This document shows, piece after piece, positions 1-10,389 of a DNA stretch of 64,000 bases. The notes beneath the pieces are model-generated. The model was given only the letters and a program-made list of their open reading frames with translations. It was not told the origin of the DNA and did not search any database. A program made the translations under genes and the position numbers. Location: contig JANFAH010000007.1 of the NCBI GenBank assembly GCA_024663395.1, positions 2,170,001 to 2,234,000 of the forward strand. The letters are read 5' to 3'. The DNA comes from Pisolithus tinctorius (taxonomy: Eukaryota; Basidiomycota; Agaricomycetes; Boletales; Pisolithaceae). Within the stretch, counting starts at the first letter, position 1. The number at the start of each line of letters is the position of its first letter.

Positions 1-790
1 TGAATGGTGTGATGTTTTGTTGGCATTTTCATTTCCATTATATCTCAGCAACTGCTGGACCAGACAGCCTGTGCCTTTGACAATGTGTAGCAACATGGTA
101 GCCTATTCTACACACAAAAATTCAGATCCATATGTCAAGAATTGAATGGGTGGGGACATAATTCGCATTTTTAGCACAGCCACAAATGCCCAGCATGCGA
201 ATAGGGGTGGGATTGCTGATCATGTGATATGGATTGAGTCACGTGCAGAGTGCTAGAGGTGAGATCACATGATGAGTACAGTCATGTGATGCTGCAGGAG
301 TGGTCACATGTCTATTGTCTCACAATCATGTGACCCATTACATAACCAAGTGTTCTGGGGAGAAACCGACATGTGATCATTATGTAATAGGTTGGATGAT
401 CTATGATTGTACCTTGTCATGTGACATTGATTAAGTCACATGCATATTTTCCCACGATCACGTGATAATTATGTAACAGAACGCTCCAGGGGATCACATC
501 ACGTAATCAATTACGTAAAAATCACGTGATCTAGGGTCATCTCTGCTTATGTCACTCATCATGTGACCATCACATCTACTGGTCACATGCTCATCTGTAT
601 AGCCACAGTACAGGTGCAAATTATCAATATTTGTGACAGGGTAACCTGCTGTGGGAACATTCCAATCTGAATTTTTTTCAAACACCAACAGAGGTTGGTC
701 ACTCAGGGGGCATTGTCTATATTGGGAAGTGGCAGTTGCCATGAATTCTGTAACTGCTTTTGTGGTAATTACCATGGTCATTTGGTCAAA
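1..790. repeat. Non-coding stretch with a cluster of TCACRTGA palindromes
   Basis: I see no convincing gene here. Between about 220 and 590 there are 13 CAYRTG hexamers (CACGTG, CACATG or CATGTG), most inside an 8-bp TCACRTGA palindrome, interspersed with TTACGTAA/TTATGTAA-like words. The CACATG and CATGTG forms are what CpG deamination of CACGTG would give. The stretch lies downstream (in the minus sense) of a gag remnant, so it may be the decayed terminal part of a mobile element. No function can be assigned from sequence alone. Confidence 0.5.
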
Positions 791-791
791 A

Positions 792-2384
792 TCAGCTGAT
801 ACGGCTGACAAGTCTGATACTGTATGCAATGTTCCTATTGAATGGTCCGAGGGTCCTGTTGCAGAGTGCTCTCCACGCTGTTTCATTATGGCTCAGCCTG
901 GACACGTCGCCTTCAGCGGTTGGGCAATCCCTGCTTCTGTGCCCGTGCATTCCACATCTGAAGCACTCTCCTGAGCATACCATCACTGTTCCGGGTTTGA
1001 GGGGGTACGGTGTGTATTCAGTGACCTGTGCTGAGTCTCCGTGTTTCGTGATCCACACTGTGAGCTGTGCCGTGTACTTCCTCTGTCCTTCCTTGTCATC
1101 AGGGTGGTGTGGAACTTGCTCTAACCCTTTCCGTACGATCTCCTTCACTTCCTCGGTGGGCTGGTTGTATGGCATATTGCATCTCAGCGTCTGTTGGAGT
1201 GTGAATCGTGTGTTTGGGTGTGTCATCGACAGTGAGGCTCGGGGGCTGGTACAGGATACTGCTACTTGTCCGATCATGAGTCGCTGGAGTTGCACTGTGA
1301 TGTCCGCCATTGTTGCTCTCTTGGTTGCCTCCAGTTTTTGCATTAGTCTCGAGTCCCATTCCTCATCTTTCCTCTTCCTCTCTTCTATCTCCTCATGCTC
1401 CTGCTTCAGTTTCGACATGCTCAAATCCTTCACATCATCCGTGAACTTTTTCCATGTCATGTATTCTTCGTCTAGTAGTTTCCTGACCACCTTGGGGAGC
1501 TGTTTCTTGACTTGCCATATCAGTGTAGGTCCACTCTCGATTTTTGCTAGTCTTGCAAGCTCCATTGCTTCTTCCGCCCACTTTACGTGCGCCCACACCT
1601 TCTGACGTCCTACTGTTTTGATTGCTCCTACATCTTCCTCTGCCATTTTGTGATCAAGTAGTTCAGTCTGGTATTCTTCCGATGTCAGGGTTGCGCTCTT
1701 TGTCATGGGCCACCTGTCGTTGAATGCTTTGACTACGTCGTCCCAGCTGGCTCATTGGGTTGCTGTGAGGTCATCATACCAGCGTTCTGCTGGTGACCCC
1801 GTTCCTAGGTAGTTTGCCAGCGCTTGGATCTTCTGTGTGTTGGTGGAGAGTGGGTTTAGGAACAGCATACTGCGATTGAACGCCTTGATGAAGTCGCTGG
1901 CATTTTCTGTCTCCGCCCAATCTCCGTAGAAGAGAGGGACTGCTTCCGCCATTCTTCTTGGTCATTGCGCTGGGGCTGTGGCTGTTGTGGGTGGGGGTGC
2001 TGGGAGTGCTGCTAGATGTGTTGGGGGTGGGAGTATGGCTGGGGGTATGGTATTCTGCGGGGCTGACTGCTCTGGGTCTGAGAGTGAGTGTGGGAGTGCC
2101 ACTACTGGGGCCAAATGTGTTCGTTCTCTGGTGTGTCGGGGTTCTGCAGATGAGGCTGGTGGGGTCGGTAGTGCTAGCATTGGGAATGCTACCCGTAAGT
2201 CGTATCTGCTAGTGTACTCGTTGTCTGTTCTGGTGTCCAGTGTGTCGTCTACAGACAGGTAATCCCATAGGGGTGATGGTGCATTCTCTGATGTTTGTGA
2301 TTCTGATGGGAACAAATAGTCACTGTTGTGCGACGTTCCAAGCAGTGACCACGATGGTGAGCTGTCGGGTGTATGCCCGGTCAC
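792..2384 (-). pseudogene. gag: Broken Ty3/gypsy-type gag
   Basis: This is a retrotransposon capsid/nucleocapsid gene read on the minus strand. A Pro/Ser-rich N-terminal part (2384-1962) is followed by a capsid-type segment (1952 to about 1080; motifs FYGDWAETENASDFIKAF and WYDDLTATQ), a charged helical stretch, and one CCHC zinc knuckle (CFRCGMHGHRSRDC) near the C-terminus. All parts lie in one frame, interrupted by two in-frame TGA stops at 1959-1961 and 1752-1754. An intact protein would be about 530 aa; the true start may lie slightly upstream, around 2460. No protease or RT follows, so only the gag part of the element is left. Codons with start forms inside it would otherwise look like separate small genes. 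Confidence 0.8.
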
Positions 2385-2823
2385 GAAACGGCCCAGGGCA
2401 TTGCGTGGTTGGTTCCTGTTAGGCAGTTTGGTAGCGGTGCAGCGGTTAGTTTGAGGATTTTCTGCTCAGCTTGTTCTGTTTTATATCCTCCTCCATGTGT
2501 TGGTCGTGCGGATGCCTTGTGTTCGGTCGGTGGTGGTTCGGTGTGGTGTCTGTTCGGTGTTGTGGTGCAGTGTTGTGCTGTCTGTTTAGTGGTTCACTTG
2601 AGTCGGATTGCACGCTCATCACCAAGATGGAGCAGTGGACCCTCCTTCTCTATAGTACTGTCTGTCGATGTCGTGGTTGTATCGTATTCTATTGTCTGAT
2701 GTTACGTTCATGTCCGCATCTGCCTCCGACTGACTAAGCCGATGTGGCTGTGTCCTCGTCTCCTGTCCCCCTGGCCCCCCTACTCCAATGTGTCAATCAC
2801 TTGCTAATGCACTTGTCTTTCAG
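2385..2823. other. Gap between gag remnant and alpha-kinase exons
   Basis: On the minus strand this would be the leader of the gag remnant. On the plus strand it must hold the unresolved first exon(s) and promoter of the alpha-kinase gene, because a good acceptor (cttgtctttcag) ends at 2823. I could not place a 5' exon with confidence; an ATG at about 2627 is one option. The DNA is G/T-rich and otherwise featureless. Confidence 0.35.
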
Positions 2824-5191
2824 GCTCTGATCCTCCTCCTGTCATAGCCATTGCTCACTCATGGACCAACACAGGAATTGCAAACCCACAAGCCTCCCCC
2901 GACGCTGCATCAAGTACACTTACCACACTGGAGGGATTAGTAGCATCAATTATCCAGAAACAAGGCTTCGAATCTTGGGTGCCTGGACATTGCGGCAGTC
3001 CTGATATTCGTGTACCATCAGCATGGCAAGTGCCTCGTGACATGGCTTGGATCCATCTGGGAGAGTGCAACGTTTCGAGCCAAGTACAACAGCAACAGCA
3101 CACCCTCTACCACGCACAACAAGAATGTTGGATGAACCAAGCATATCGGTCTCCTCCCTCTGAAACAATAACCTTAGAGATTTCAGCCTTGCACAAGGGT
3201 GGTCCTCAAAAAGGTCATATGCATGCTACTCCATTCGGGGTAAGTTTCATTCAATGTGATGTATAGGTAGAACAGTCTGTCTAACTCTAACTGTACCTAT
3301 CATAATAGAGCATTTGCAAAGGAATGAAAGATATCGATGCACATGCAGCTGCACCCAACCTTGCTTCCATTGCCTTGGTGAAGGTCACTGGCAAAATCAT
3401 GGCATTTTGCCCAGAGTTTTTGTGGAGGCCAAAGGAGTTTGTAGTCCGTGATTCTTCCTGGGTAGACCTTGCGAGTTTCCCTGAACCCATGCAACCATAC
3501 TTCTACAACAAATGTCTTCATGCAGCCTCTCGAAAGAATTCTAAGACAATGGTCTTCAAACTGAAGCAATTTTCTCTTTTCGTTGTCATTCCTGAGGCTC
3601 AGTGGAGGGAGTATGAAAACTATGCCGACAAACTTGCAGAAGACGCCATGAGTACTATGGATGCTGAGCCCAACACTGGATCTCTCTGCCGACCCAACAA
3701 ACGCTCAGTTCCGGCACCCATTCCTGTGTCTTCCAGCTCGTTCAACACTAGTTTAGCTGCATGTCCATTGTCGCACAGCCTGACTCATGCATTGGATGAG
3801 GTATGCAGATCAGTTAATTATGTTTAACCCATCACTAACGACTGTCATGGACAGTGAACTTCTTCATCCATGAAGGACTTATTTCTTGCTACAGCATCTG
3901 ACTTCTCAGGACATAGTGTCACTGATGCGATTGATGTTGATGCACCAGCAACATCTCTGAAGCGCACTCGTTCGTGGTCAGTCAGCATGTCCAGCATGAC
4001 TACACACTCGCCTCCTGGTAAGAGGACATTTGCCACTGCAGCATCACCCACCACTCCCAGTCGTCATTGGGTTAAGGAAGCCCTCCAAGTTGGTGGTTCT
4101 GCTAATGTAGATATTGGACTTGGTAAGCATTCAACGACTTTCTTGTGACATGTGTCTAAGATGCAATGCAGTGATGAAGACAAAATTAGATAGCATCATC
4201 TTCTACCCAATTCCAACTCTCCGCCTTGAAGAAATCCTCGATGACACTGACAAGCATGCCTTTTCGCTCAATCATGCAAAGTCATTCAGTGGCCAGCTCC
4301 ACTTTGATACATCCTCATGTTCTCTCCTTGGGGTTGGGGGCTTCAAAACCACTCATCATGCATACCTTCTCCTCAATCCTGTGGTGCCATCTGGCCTAGG
4401 CTCCCTTCCAAGGCACCCAGTAGTACTGAAGCGGCCTTACCATGGAGGTGATAGTGCCAATAAGCAATACAAACGCTATGTGCTTGCTCAAGAACTTCCT
4501 TTGCTCTTTCAGGAAGCGAACATACTCTACTGGGCTAAATCCCTCCTGCAGATGACTTATGAGTACATCAATCTTGCTATTCGTGATGCAGCAGATATAT
4601 CCATACCTGCGTGGATCGCTAACATTCCTCACTTGCATTTTGTGGAAGCTGGACTCGCACTCGTTTATTCGACTACATCAAAGGGGCCGTCCACTAGCGC
4701 TGGCTCTGTGGTCGCAGCATACCTTCTTGAAGAGAGGATTGAATGTGGAGATAGCAAGTTCATGAAGTTCATCCACAATGTTCAATATTCTTCGCTCCTC
4801 AAACCCGACCACAACACATTTCATATTGCAGAGTTTCTCATTTTCATGCAACACATCCAATACATGAAAACGGATGGTCTAGCTTATATATCTGACTATC
4901 AAGGTAAGTCTTCAAGCTGCCCACCACGAAGACTGACTAACATGATGAATGACAGGGAGCACTACTCTGTTAATGGACCCCCAGATTCTTACTCATCTGT
5001 AAGTTTACCTCTGTAGCCATTGCAAGTTTCTAATCCAATTGCATTCTTTCAGATCTGTTGGTGGGGGCACAGACATCTTTAGCAAAGGTAATGTGGAGAT
5101 TGGGGTGGAACTATTTGAGCAGGAGCACATCTGCAACCAGTACTGTACATGGCCTGGATTCACACTGAAACCATTCAAAGGATCAGAGTAG
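2824..5191 (+). CDS. Alpha-type (MHCK/EF2K-like) protein kinase, multi-exon, 5' end unresolved
   Basis: The gene encodes a putative atypical Ser/Thr alpha-kinase. My exon model is 2824-3239, 3309-3800, 3876-4122, 4172-4903, 4956-4998 and 5053-5191 (TAG), about 690 aa; phases agree and introns are 49-75 bp. The catalytic domain starts near 4190. It shows the Gly-rich loop (LLGVGGFKTTHHAYL), a Lys in VVLKRPY, a helix with FQEANILYWA, the SDYQG metal-site region followed by TTLLMDPQILT across the fifth splice, and the C-terminal GNVEIGVELFEQEHICNQYC zinc module. The N-terminal 300 residues have no domain I recognise. Intron 3801-3875 is tentative: a nearer acceptor at 3854 would put a TGA in frame. 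The domain looks complete and the gene may be functional; it is the best host gene in the window. Substrate is unknown. Confidence 0.82.
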
Positions 5192-5194
5192 TAC

Positions 5195-5335
5195 AATTGC
5201 TATTCTCGCTAGTACGTATGCAAAGGACAGAGTTGTCAAATTGCCATTCTACATCATCCCTGTCACTATTCTCTCTAGTATGTATGCAAAGGACTGAGTT
5301 GTTGAATTGCTATTCTACATCATCACTGCTGTAAA
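5195..5335. repeat. 66-bp tandem duplication downstream of the alpha-kinase gene
   Basis: Two near-identical copies of a 66-bp unit beginning CTAGTAYGTATGCAAAGG start at 5209 and 5275, with a partial third copy upstream near 5195 that overlaps the alpha-kinase stop region. Differences are few. The repeat sits in the 212-bp gap between the two plus-strand genes and may include the 3' UTR of the first. Confidence 0.7.
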
Positions 5336-5403
5336 GTACACGTGGGGCCTGGTTATAAAAGACTGCAGACATGTAGCTACCAACCCAACTGTTGTACACT
5401 GCA

Positions 5404-6562
5404 ATGTCTCAGCAGTGGGTAGTCTTTGGTGGGAAAGAGCCTGGCATTTACCAGTCATGGTGAGTTCGACCATGTTCCCAACTCTCACACTTAAGCGCAT
5501 GCATCATCAACAGCCCATATATCCCATGTGGAAGGTCATTGCCACCGCTACCTCTTGCCATTGAGTGTATATCCACGGATGAGGCTGAACTTGTCATGCA
5601 AACATTGAAGACCATCTTGGGACCCCTCCTACCTGAACCAACCACACAAGAATTGCTTGATGTCCTCAGTACCTCACTAGTGATTCAGAACCTTCTCAAA
5701 CACTCAACAAATGATTTCTATGCGGTTGTTGTTGGAAATCCTACTGGGATCCATCGCACTGAGTAAGCACCATCTCTTCCTATGAAACATCCCTGACTCA
5801 TTCACTCAATCCCACACTAGAGAAGCAGCTGTGTGTGCAGGGAGTTCATTTCATTGGGCAAAATGGCAATGGACTGACACCTTTTGCAAGGCAATGATGT
5901 GGATGGTGGCAAAGGGCATTGAGGATCAAATACCACCACTGATAACTAAATTGAGTGTCATAGCTGATTTGAGCGGTAAAGTGTCATCCCCCCCCTGACA
6001 CTTGTGTGCTGACCATGAAGCCCTGAAGATGGTGATGCTGATGAATTAGCGAATATGTTCAATGACACCCTTCATGTGGAAACTTCAGGGCCCAGTGCTC
6101 ATGCGAGCATGGCAAGTCACTCAGCAACAGCAAATCCTCTCTTTGGCCCTGTACCAACCTGGCCTGCACCTGCGCCTTGCCAAGCATGTGGACGACCAAT
6201 AGATATAAGTGAGGATTGTTTTTATTGATACCCAAATGCTCACGTTAACCTCAGCTCAAGGATCTGGAAGATGCGCAAGCCCAATTATATACACCCATGT
6301 ATGGACGCTGAGAGGGATCACCAAAAGCTGCTACTACTTCGCTGGAAACATGGTCATCGAAATTTATTCTGAGAAGCTCAGTGCTCACACGTCACAATAT
6401 CTTTCCGCTCATGGCTATACATGTGAGGCTGTTGACGCTATTATGTGGGCATATGATGGCGCATTAACTGACCATGTATTTGCTCTTCGCCTTTCACAAG
6501 ATGGCCTTGCTATGTCAGAAGGTTTGTATTTGTGGCATTTGATTCAGTTACATCTTTTGTGA
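5404..6562 (+). CDS. Five-exon gene, possible viroplasmin/RNase H1-N-like start; function unknown
   Basis: Exons 5404-5459, 5514-5762, 5821-5975, 6029-6208 and 6255-6562 join in phase to about 315 aa, each intron with GT..AG ends and 46-58 bp long. The start ATG gives MSQQWVVFGGKEPGIYQS, which resembles the caulimovirus-viroplasmin/RNase H1 N-terminal fold seen in many fungal proteins (VxxGxxPGIY, aromatic core); the link is by motif only. The second exon carries a conserved-looking TDEAELVMQTLKTI helix, exon 4 a CQAC pair. The last exon ends LRLSQDGLAMSEGLYLWH before a TGA. No lesion is seen. It lies 213 bp after the alpha-kinase gene on the same strand. The function is not known; an RNase H activity is not supported because no catalytic Asp/Glu motif was found. 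Confidence 0.6.
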
Positions 6563-7079
6563 TTCTCGCTTGGCCATTGCTTGCACGCACAATATAGACA
6601 ATATTCTTAGTTGTTCTTCACAATACATGCTTGGTACAAAATGCGAAGGACAGTGCATGGAACTACCTAGAACGATGTGCGAAGCTCCCAGGTACGATGT
6701 GTGAAACTCCCAAGTATGATGTGTGAAACTCCCAAGTATGATGCGCAAAACTCCCAAGTATGATCTGCAAAACTCCCAAGTATGAAACACAAAACTCCAA
6801 AGTCCAAAACACAAAACTCCCAAGTCCGAAGTGTAATCTATCGAAGTCAAATATGTAATTTGCAGTACTCAAGGTCCTCAAACGCCAAACTCCCAAATGT
6901 GGAATGCAATTTGCCAAAGTCCGAAATCCAGGGGAGCATGATGCTCTGGCTTTCCATACACTCGCTTAAAGTGCTCAGCCCCACAATTCTTCCTTCCAAA
7001 TTTGGAGAGGATCCTCACACCCTATGCATTTCTACAGCACTCCATCCATCAGACACTCATTTTGCTAAGTTCATCAATC
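6563..7079. repeat. 22-bp minisatellite and flanks
   Basis: From about 6661 to 6835 a 22-bp unit (TATGATGTGTGAAACTCCCAAG and variants) is tandemly repeated about seven times, with decay toward the right edge, where related words (AACTCCCAAGTCC) run on to about 6930. On the minus strand the array would read as repeats of the peptide type HTWEF, but this is a by-product of the 22-bp period. No gene is visible in the rest of the stretch. Confidence 0.7.
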
Positions 7080-7559
7080 ATGGCCACCTCTTTGTCAATC
7101 ATCTCGCTTGTCTCATTTGCCAGAGACAGTGGCTATGTATATCTGCCAGGCATTCCCACCAGCTTCCATCCTGAAGCCCCCTGGTTCATCCTGTCGTTGT
7201 CAGCCCTGTCCCATCCCATGCAGCTTGGTCAGCATGTTCTCCTTGTCAGTATGACTTCCAGAAGGATGTTCTTTGGTTGCCTCAGGTCTGTCACTTGGTT
7301 AGAAAGGTCTTATGTGGTTGTTTCAGTCTCCCCTCTTGATGAAGCATATGGATCGTTCCTCCCTGCTCCCTGCACCATCTTTATTCCAGTCTCATCCATC
7401 ATTCTTCCCGCATTGCGACAGCTGCAGTATAATCTACTGTTCTCCAGCCTCCCTGATTGCATCCATGACAAGTATGATGTGCATCTTGCCTTCTTACTGC
7501 AAGATCCAGCAGAAGACGTCCCCCCTTCTCCTCCTCCTCCATCAGAACCCCATTCATGA
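7080..7559 (+). CDS. Hypothetical open frame, 159 aa, doubtful
   Basis: An uninterrupted frame starts at an ATG at 7080 and ends in a Pro-rich tail (PSPPPPSEPHS) at 7559. It has two hydrophobic stretches near the start and the middle but no motif I recognise. The stretch is C/T-rich, which by itself lowers the chance of stops. It could be a chance frame in repeat-derived DNA or a fragment of an element. No splice pattern supports it as a host gene. Confidence 0.2.
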   Translation: MATSLSIISLVSFARDSGYVYLPGIPTSFHPEAPWFILSLSALSHPMQLGQHVLLVSMTSRRMFFGCLRSVTWLERSYVVVSVSPLDEAYGSFLPAPCTIFIPVSSIILPALRQLQYNLLFSSLPDCIHDKYDVHLAFLLQDPAEDVPPSPPPPSEPHS

Positions 7560-8511
7560 AGTTTTTGTTAACTTCACTGAGAGGACAAAAGGGTGGGAGA
7601 CACAATCATGTATGCTCCCATTGCTCCACAGACCCTCAACACCCTAGCCCCCTTTGACACCTGACTCATGCCCTTCAATTCTGGAATTAATACTTCCCTG
7701 TTTGGAAACACCACCCATCTGTCATGCCATCTTTGGATCTAGAGATGTCTCTGCTGAGATCTGACTTGCATCGCCACCCCCTAATGTGATATCAGTGCGC
7801 TTACTCAGTTTCTGACTCCATTTGACTCATCCTGTGATCTTTTGAATATCCTTGACTCATTTATTGCAAATACTTACCAATCTTCTTTGCTTGCTTACTC
7901 ATCATGATTACTCAGTCCTTACTCATTACTTACCAAGTGTTTGTGCCTTGTTTGTCACAAGCTGTGCTCCCCCCACAGTATATAAACCCCCATGTACTTA
8001 GCTACCAAGAAGCAATCAGGAAGTGAACCAGAAGTCACTCAGCAGCCAGTTCAGTGCATATCTTGTTGTTGACAGTTGAGGCTCATTCAGAAGAGTCTAT
8101 CTGTCATCATTCATATCATTGGTAGTTGAGGCTCATTTGGAAGAGTCTATCTACCACCATCCATCATCGGCAGTCTTATCCACACTTAGTCAGCACTCTT
8201 GCTTAGTCATCCATCCACTCCTGCATAACTCATCATCAACTTGCACCAGGAGCATGTCTTATCAAAGTCCATCATCCCAGGTCCTTTCGGCTGAACACCT
8301 TCACTCTGTTCAGCATCCCCCATCCAATCATCACTTGCTTGTCGTCTCCTGTGTAACTCATTGTTGACTTGTGCTAGGAGCACCTGCCATTGAAATTTCC
8401 CCCTCTTAGATTTTTCTGCAGTCCAGGTTCTGCAGAGGCACACCACCACTCACACATCATTTGTCTTTTGTGTTGGTTTTGGTTGGTTTTCACCACCTTT
8501 CCACACTTTGA
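7560..8511. other. LTR-like promoter region and short duplications upstream of the Gypsy-1 RT fragment
   Basis: There is no gene here. A TATATAAA box lies at 7979-7986, after a run rich in TTACTCAT words, as in a retrotransposon LTR read on the plus strand. Two duplications follow: a 51-bp unit (AGTTGAGGCTCATTYRGAAG) at 8073 and 8124, and a segment with TAACTCATYRTYRACTTG at about 8227 and 8354 (period about 129 bp). The region does not match the Gypsy-2/-4 leader or gag, so Gypsy-1 has lost its own 5' LTR, gag and protease and is joined to foreign sequence at about 8512. Confidence 0.35.
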
Positions 8512-9810
8512 CTCACATCAGCTTCTGGAAAGATACAAGGAATTTGCCAAGGTCTTCACCGAGGACGATATCCCACTGCCAAAACATTGCCCAGGGCTTG
8601 ATCATGAAATAAGGCTCAGGGACGACTTCAAGCCTAAAAAGGCCATGTTATACCCCATGTCCCCTGACGAACTAAAAGTTCTGGATGAATTCCTTGACGA
8701 AAATCTGAAATGCAAAAGATTCGACCATCAACCTCGCCACAAGCAGCCCCAGTGTTTTTCGTGGCTAAGAAGGATGGTAAAAAGTGGTTAATCCAAGACT
8801 ACTGCTACCTCAACGGCTTTACTATCCAGGATGCACACCCGCTGCCGAATGTCCAAGCATTGTTCAATGAGCTGGTCGAATCCAAATATTACACTAAGTT
8901 TGACATTCAATGGGGCTTTACTAACCTTCACATGAAGGAAGGAGATGAGTGGAAAGGGGCATTTATCACGCCCTGAGGCCTGTTTGAACCTACAGTAATG
9001 TTCTTCAGCCAGTGTAACTCACCTCCCTCTTTCCAGAGGTATATGGACAAGACTTTTGAATGTCAACAAGGAAAGCAGGTCGGTTACATGGATGATGTCA
9101 TTGTCCATGCCAAGACTTTGGAGGAGCTCCACAAATGGGTGTGGGAATTCTTGAAGATATGTCAAGAAGAAGACCTACACCTTAAAATTAGCAAGTGCTG
9201 TTTCAAGGCCGAAGAAGTAGAGTTCTTAGGAACGATCATCAGGAAGGGATGTATGGAGACTTCACTGACAAAGACTGACGCCATTTCCACCTGGGAAGCC
9301 CCTGACAATCTTACCAGGCTTCGCTGCTTCCTAGGATTCTGCAACTTCTACCGAAAGTTTATTCCATCCTTCTCAAGTGTCACACGCCCTCTCCATGATC
9401 TCACGAAGAAGGGTGTGTCCTATCAATGGACACCTGAAAGAACAGAGGCCTTTGAAAAGCTAAAATCTTTGTTATGCTCTTCTCCAGTCCTCACCATTCC
9501 TGACTTCTCCAAGCCTTTTGCCCTCTTCACCAATGCTTCCAAACTCAGAACCAGTGCCATTCTCGCTCAAAAGGGATCCAACAACAAGTGGCATCTGTGT
9601 TCCTATCTCTCACAATCACTTGTCAGAGCAGAACAACGGTACCAGGTTTACAATCTGGAAATGCTGGTGGTCATTCATGCTCTCAAGGCTTTCTGACCCT
9701 ACCTGCTGTCCCCAGTCGAACTGACAGTCATGTACACGGACCACAAGAATTTGGAGTATTACTGGGAACCTCAGCAGTTGACACCACATCAAGCCTGTTG
9801 GGCTGCTACA
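8512..9810 (+). pseudogene. pol: Gypsy-1 pol fragment: RT and RNase H
   Basis: This is the first of five pieces of an old plus-strand Ty3/gypsy element closely related to Gypsy-2 and Gypsy-4 in this window. It begins in the linker before RT (RYKEFAKVFTEDD) and covers RT (KKDGKK, FDIQWGFTNLH, MFFSQCNSPPSFQRYMDKTF, YMDDVIVHA) and the RNase H start (PFALFTNASKL; the Asp of TDAS is replaced). Damage: a frameshift near 8715, TGA at 8974-8976 and TGA at 9694-9696, both at positions that are Arg or Lys in sister copies. It stops in the RNase H region at 9810, exactly where the DNA transposon is inserted; the reading resumes at 22333. Confidence 0.88.
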
Positions 9811-9830
9811 CCCAGTGAAAATTGGAGCTA
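9811..9830 (+). repeat. Left terminal inverted repeat of the CACTA-like element
   Basis: CCCAGTGAAAATTGGAGC plus TA. It is the exact reverse complement of 22306-22325. The Gypsy-1 reading frame ends at the base before it. Confidence 0.9.
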
Positions 9831-10389
9831 TCTGTAGCAATGTACATGTAGTCATACCTATGCCATAGATGGGAATGGCATCACATAGAAAATGGGCATC
9901 TCCATAGCTGATTTAGCTATGTCGAAGTACTTCATACTATGCCTTGCTATTCCATAGCTTTTCCATAGGTCTACATAGGTTCTCTCTCGCTCTTCATTTC
10001 CATTCGATTTGCTATGCTGGCCTATGTCAAAGTAGCCCATTCTATGCAATTTTGACATCTCGCAATTGCAACAGCAGCTATGCATTCATATGTATATGTA
10101 TACAATGTATAAACACCTGCCTACCCACCCTCGCACTGCTGCTGCCACTGCCACCACACCACAGCCTGCCAATAAACATGCTCCCCATTCCTCCCTTCCA
10201 TCCATGCAAACCAGAGCCAATACCCATTGGAACATGCATGCATGACCCACCAAACCAGGATGGCCGTCTCGTGGCCTTGCTTAATACATTTCACTGTCTG
10301 AAAACTTTGTGATAACGTCTGCTGTCCCATTGCTCCATACACCACTCGAGACCTACAGGATCCTCATTAGCTTGTGACCATTGAGTACA
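9831..10389. repeat. Left subterminal region with CCATAG/CTATG words
   Basis: There is no gene in this stretch. At least ten CATAG or CTATG words occur between about 9860 and 10090, several as CCATAGCT or its complement. Similar words recur at the right end (about 22230-22290), including CCATAGATGGG at both ends. Such subterminal arrays are typical transposase-binding zones of CACTA elements; here this role is inferred. Confidence 0.5.

Noticed and set aside
829..1605. Plus-strand open frame of 258 aa opposite the gag remnant
   Set aside because: It is the antisense shadow of a gag frame with a clear zinc knuckle; the Ser/Cys-rich peptide has no motif.
6548..6917. Minus-strand peptide repeats (LGVLxxILGSFxHHTWEF)
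   Set aside because: Produced by the 22-bp minisatellite read in rotating frames; no start, splice or domain support.
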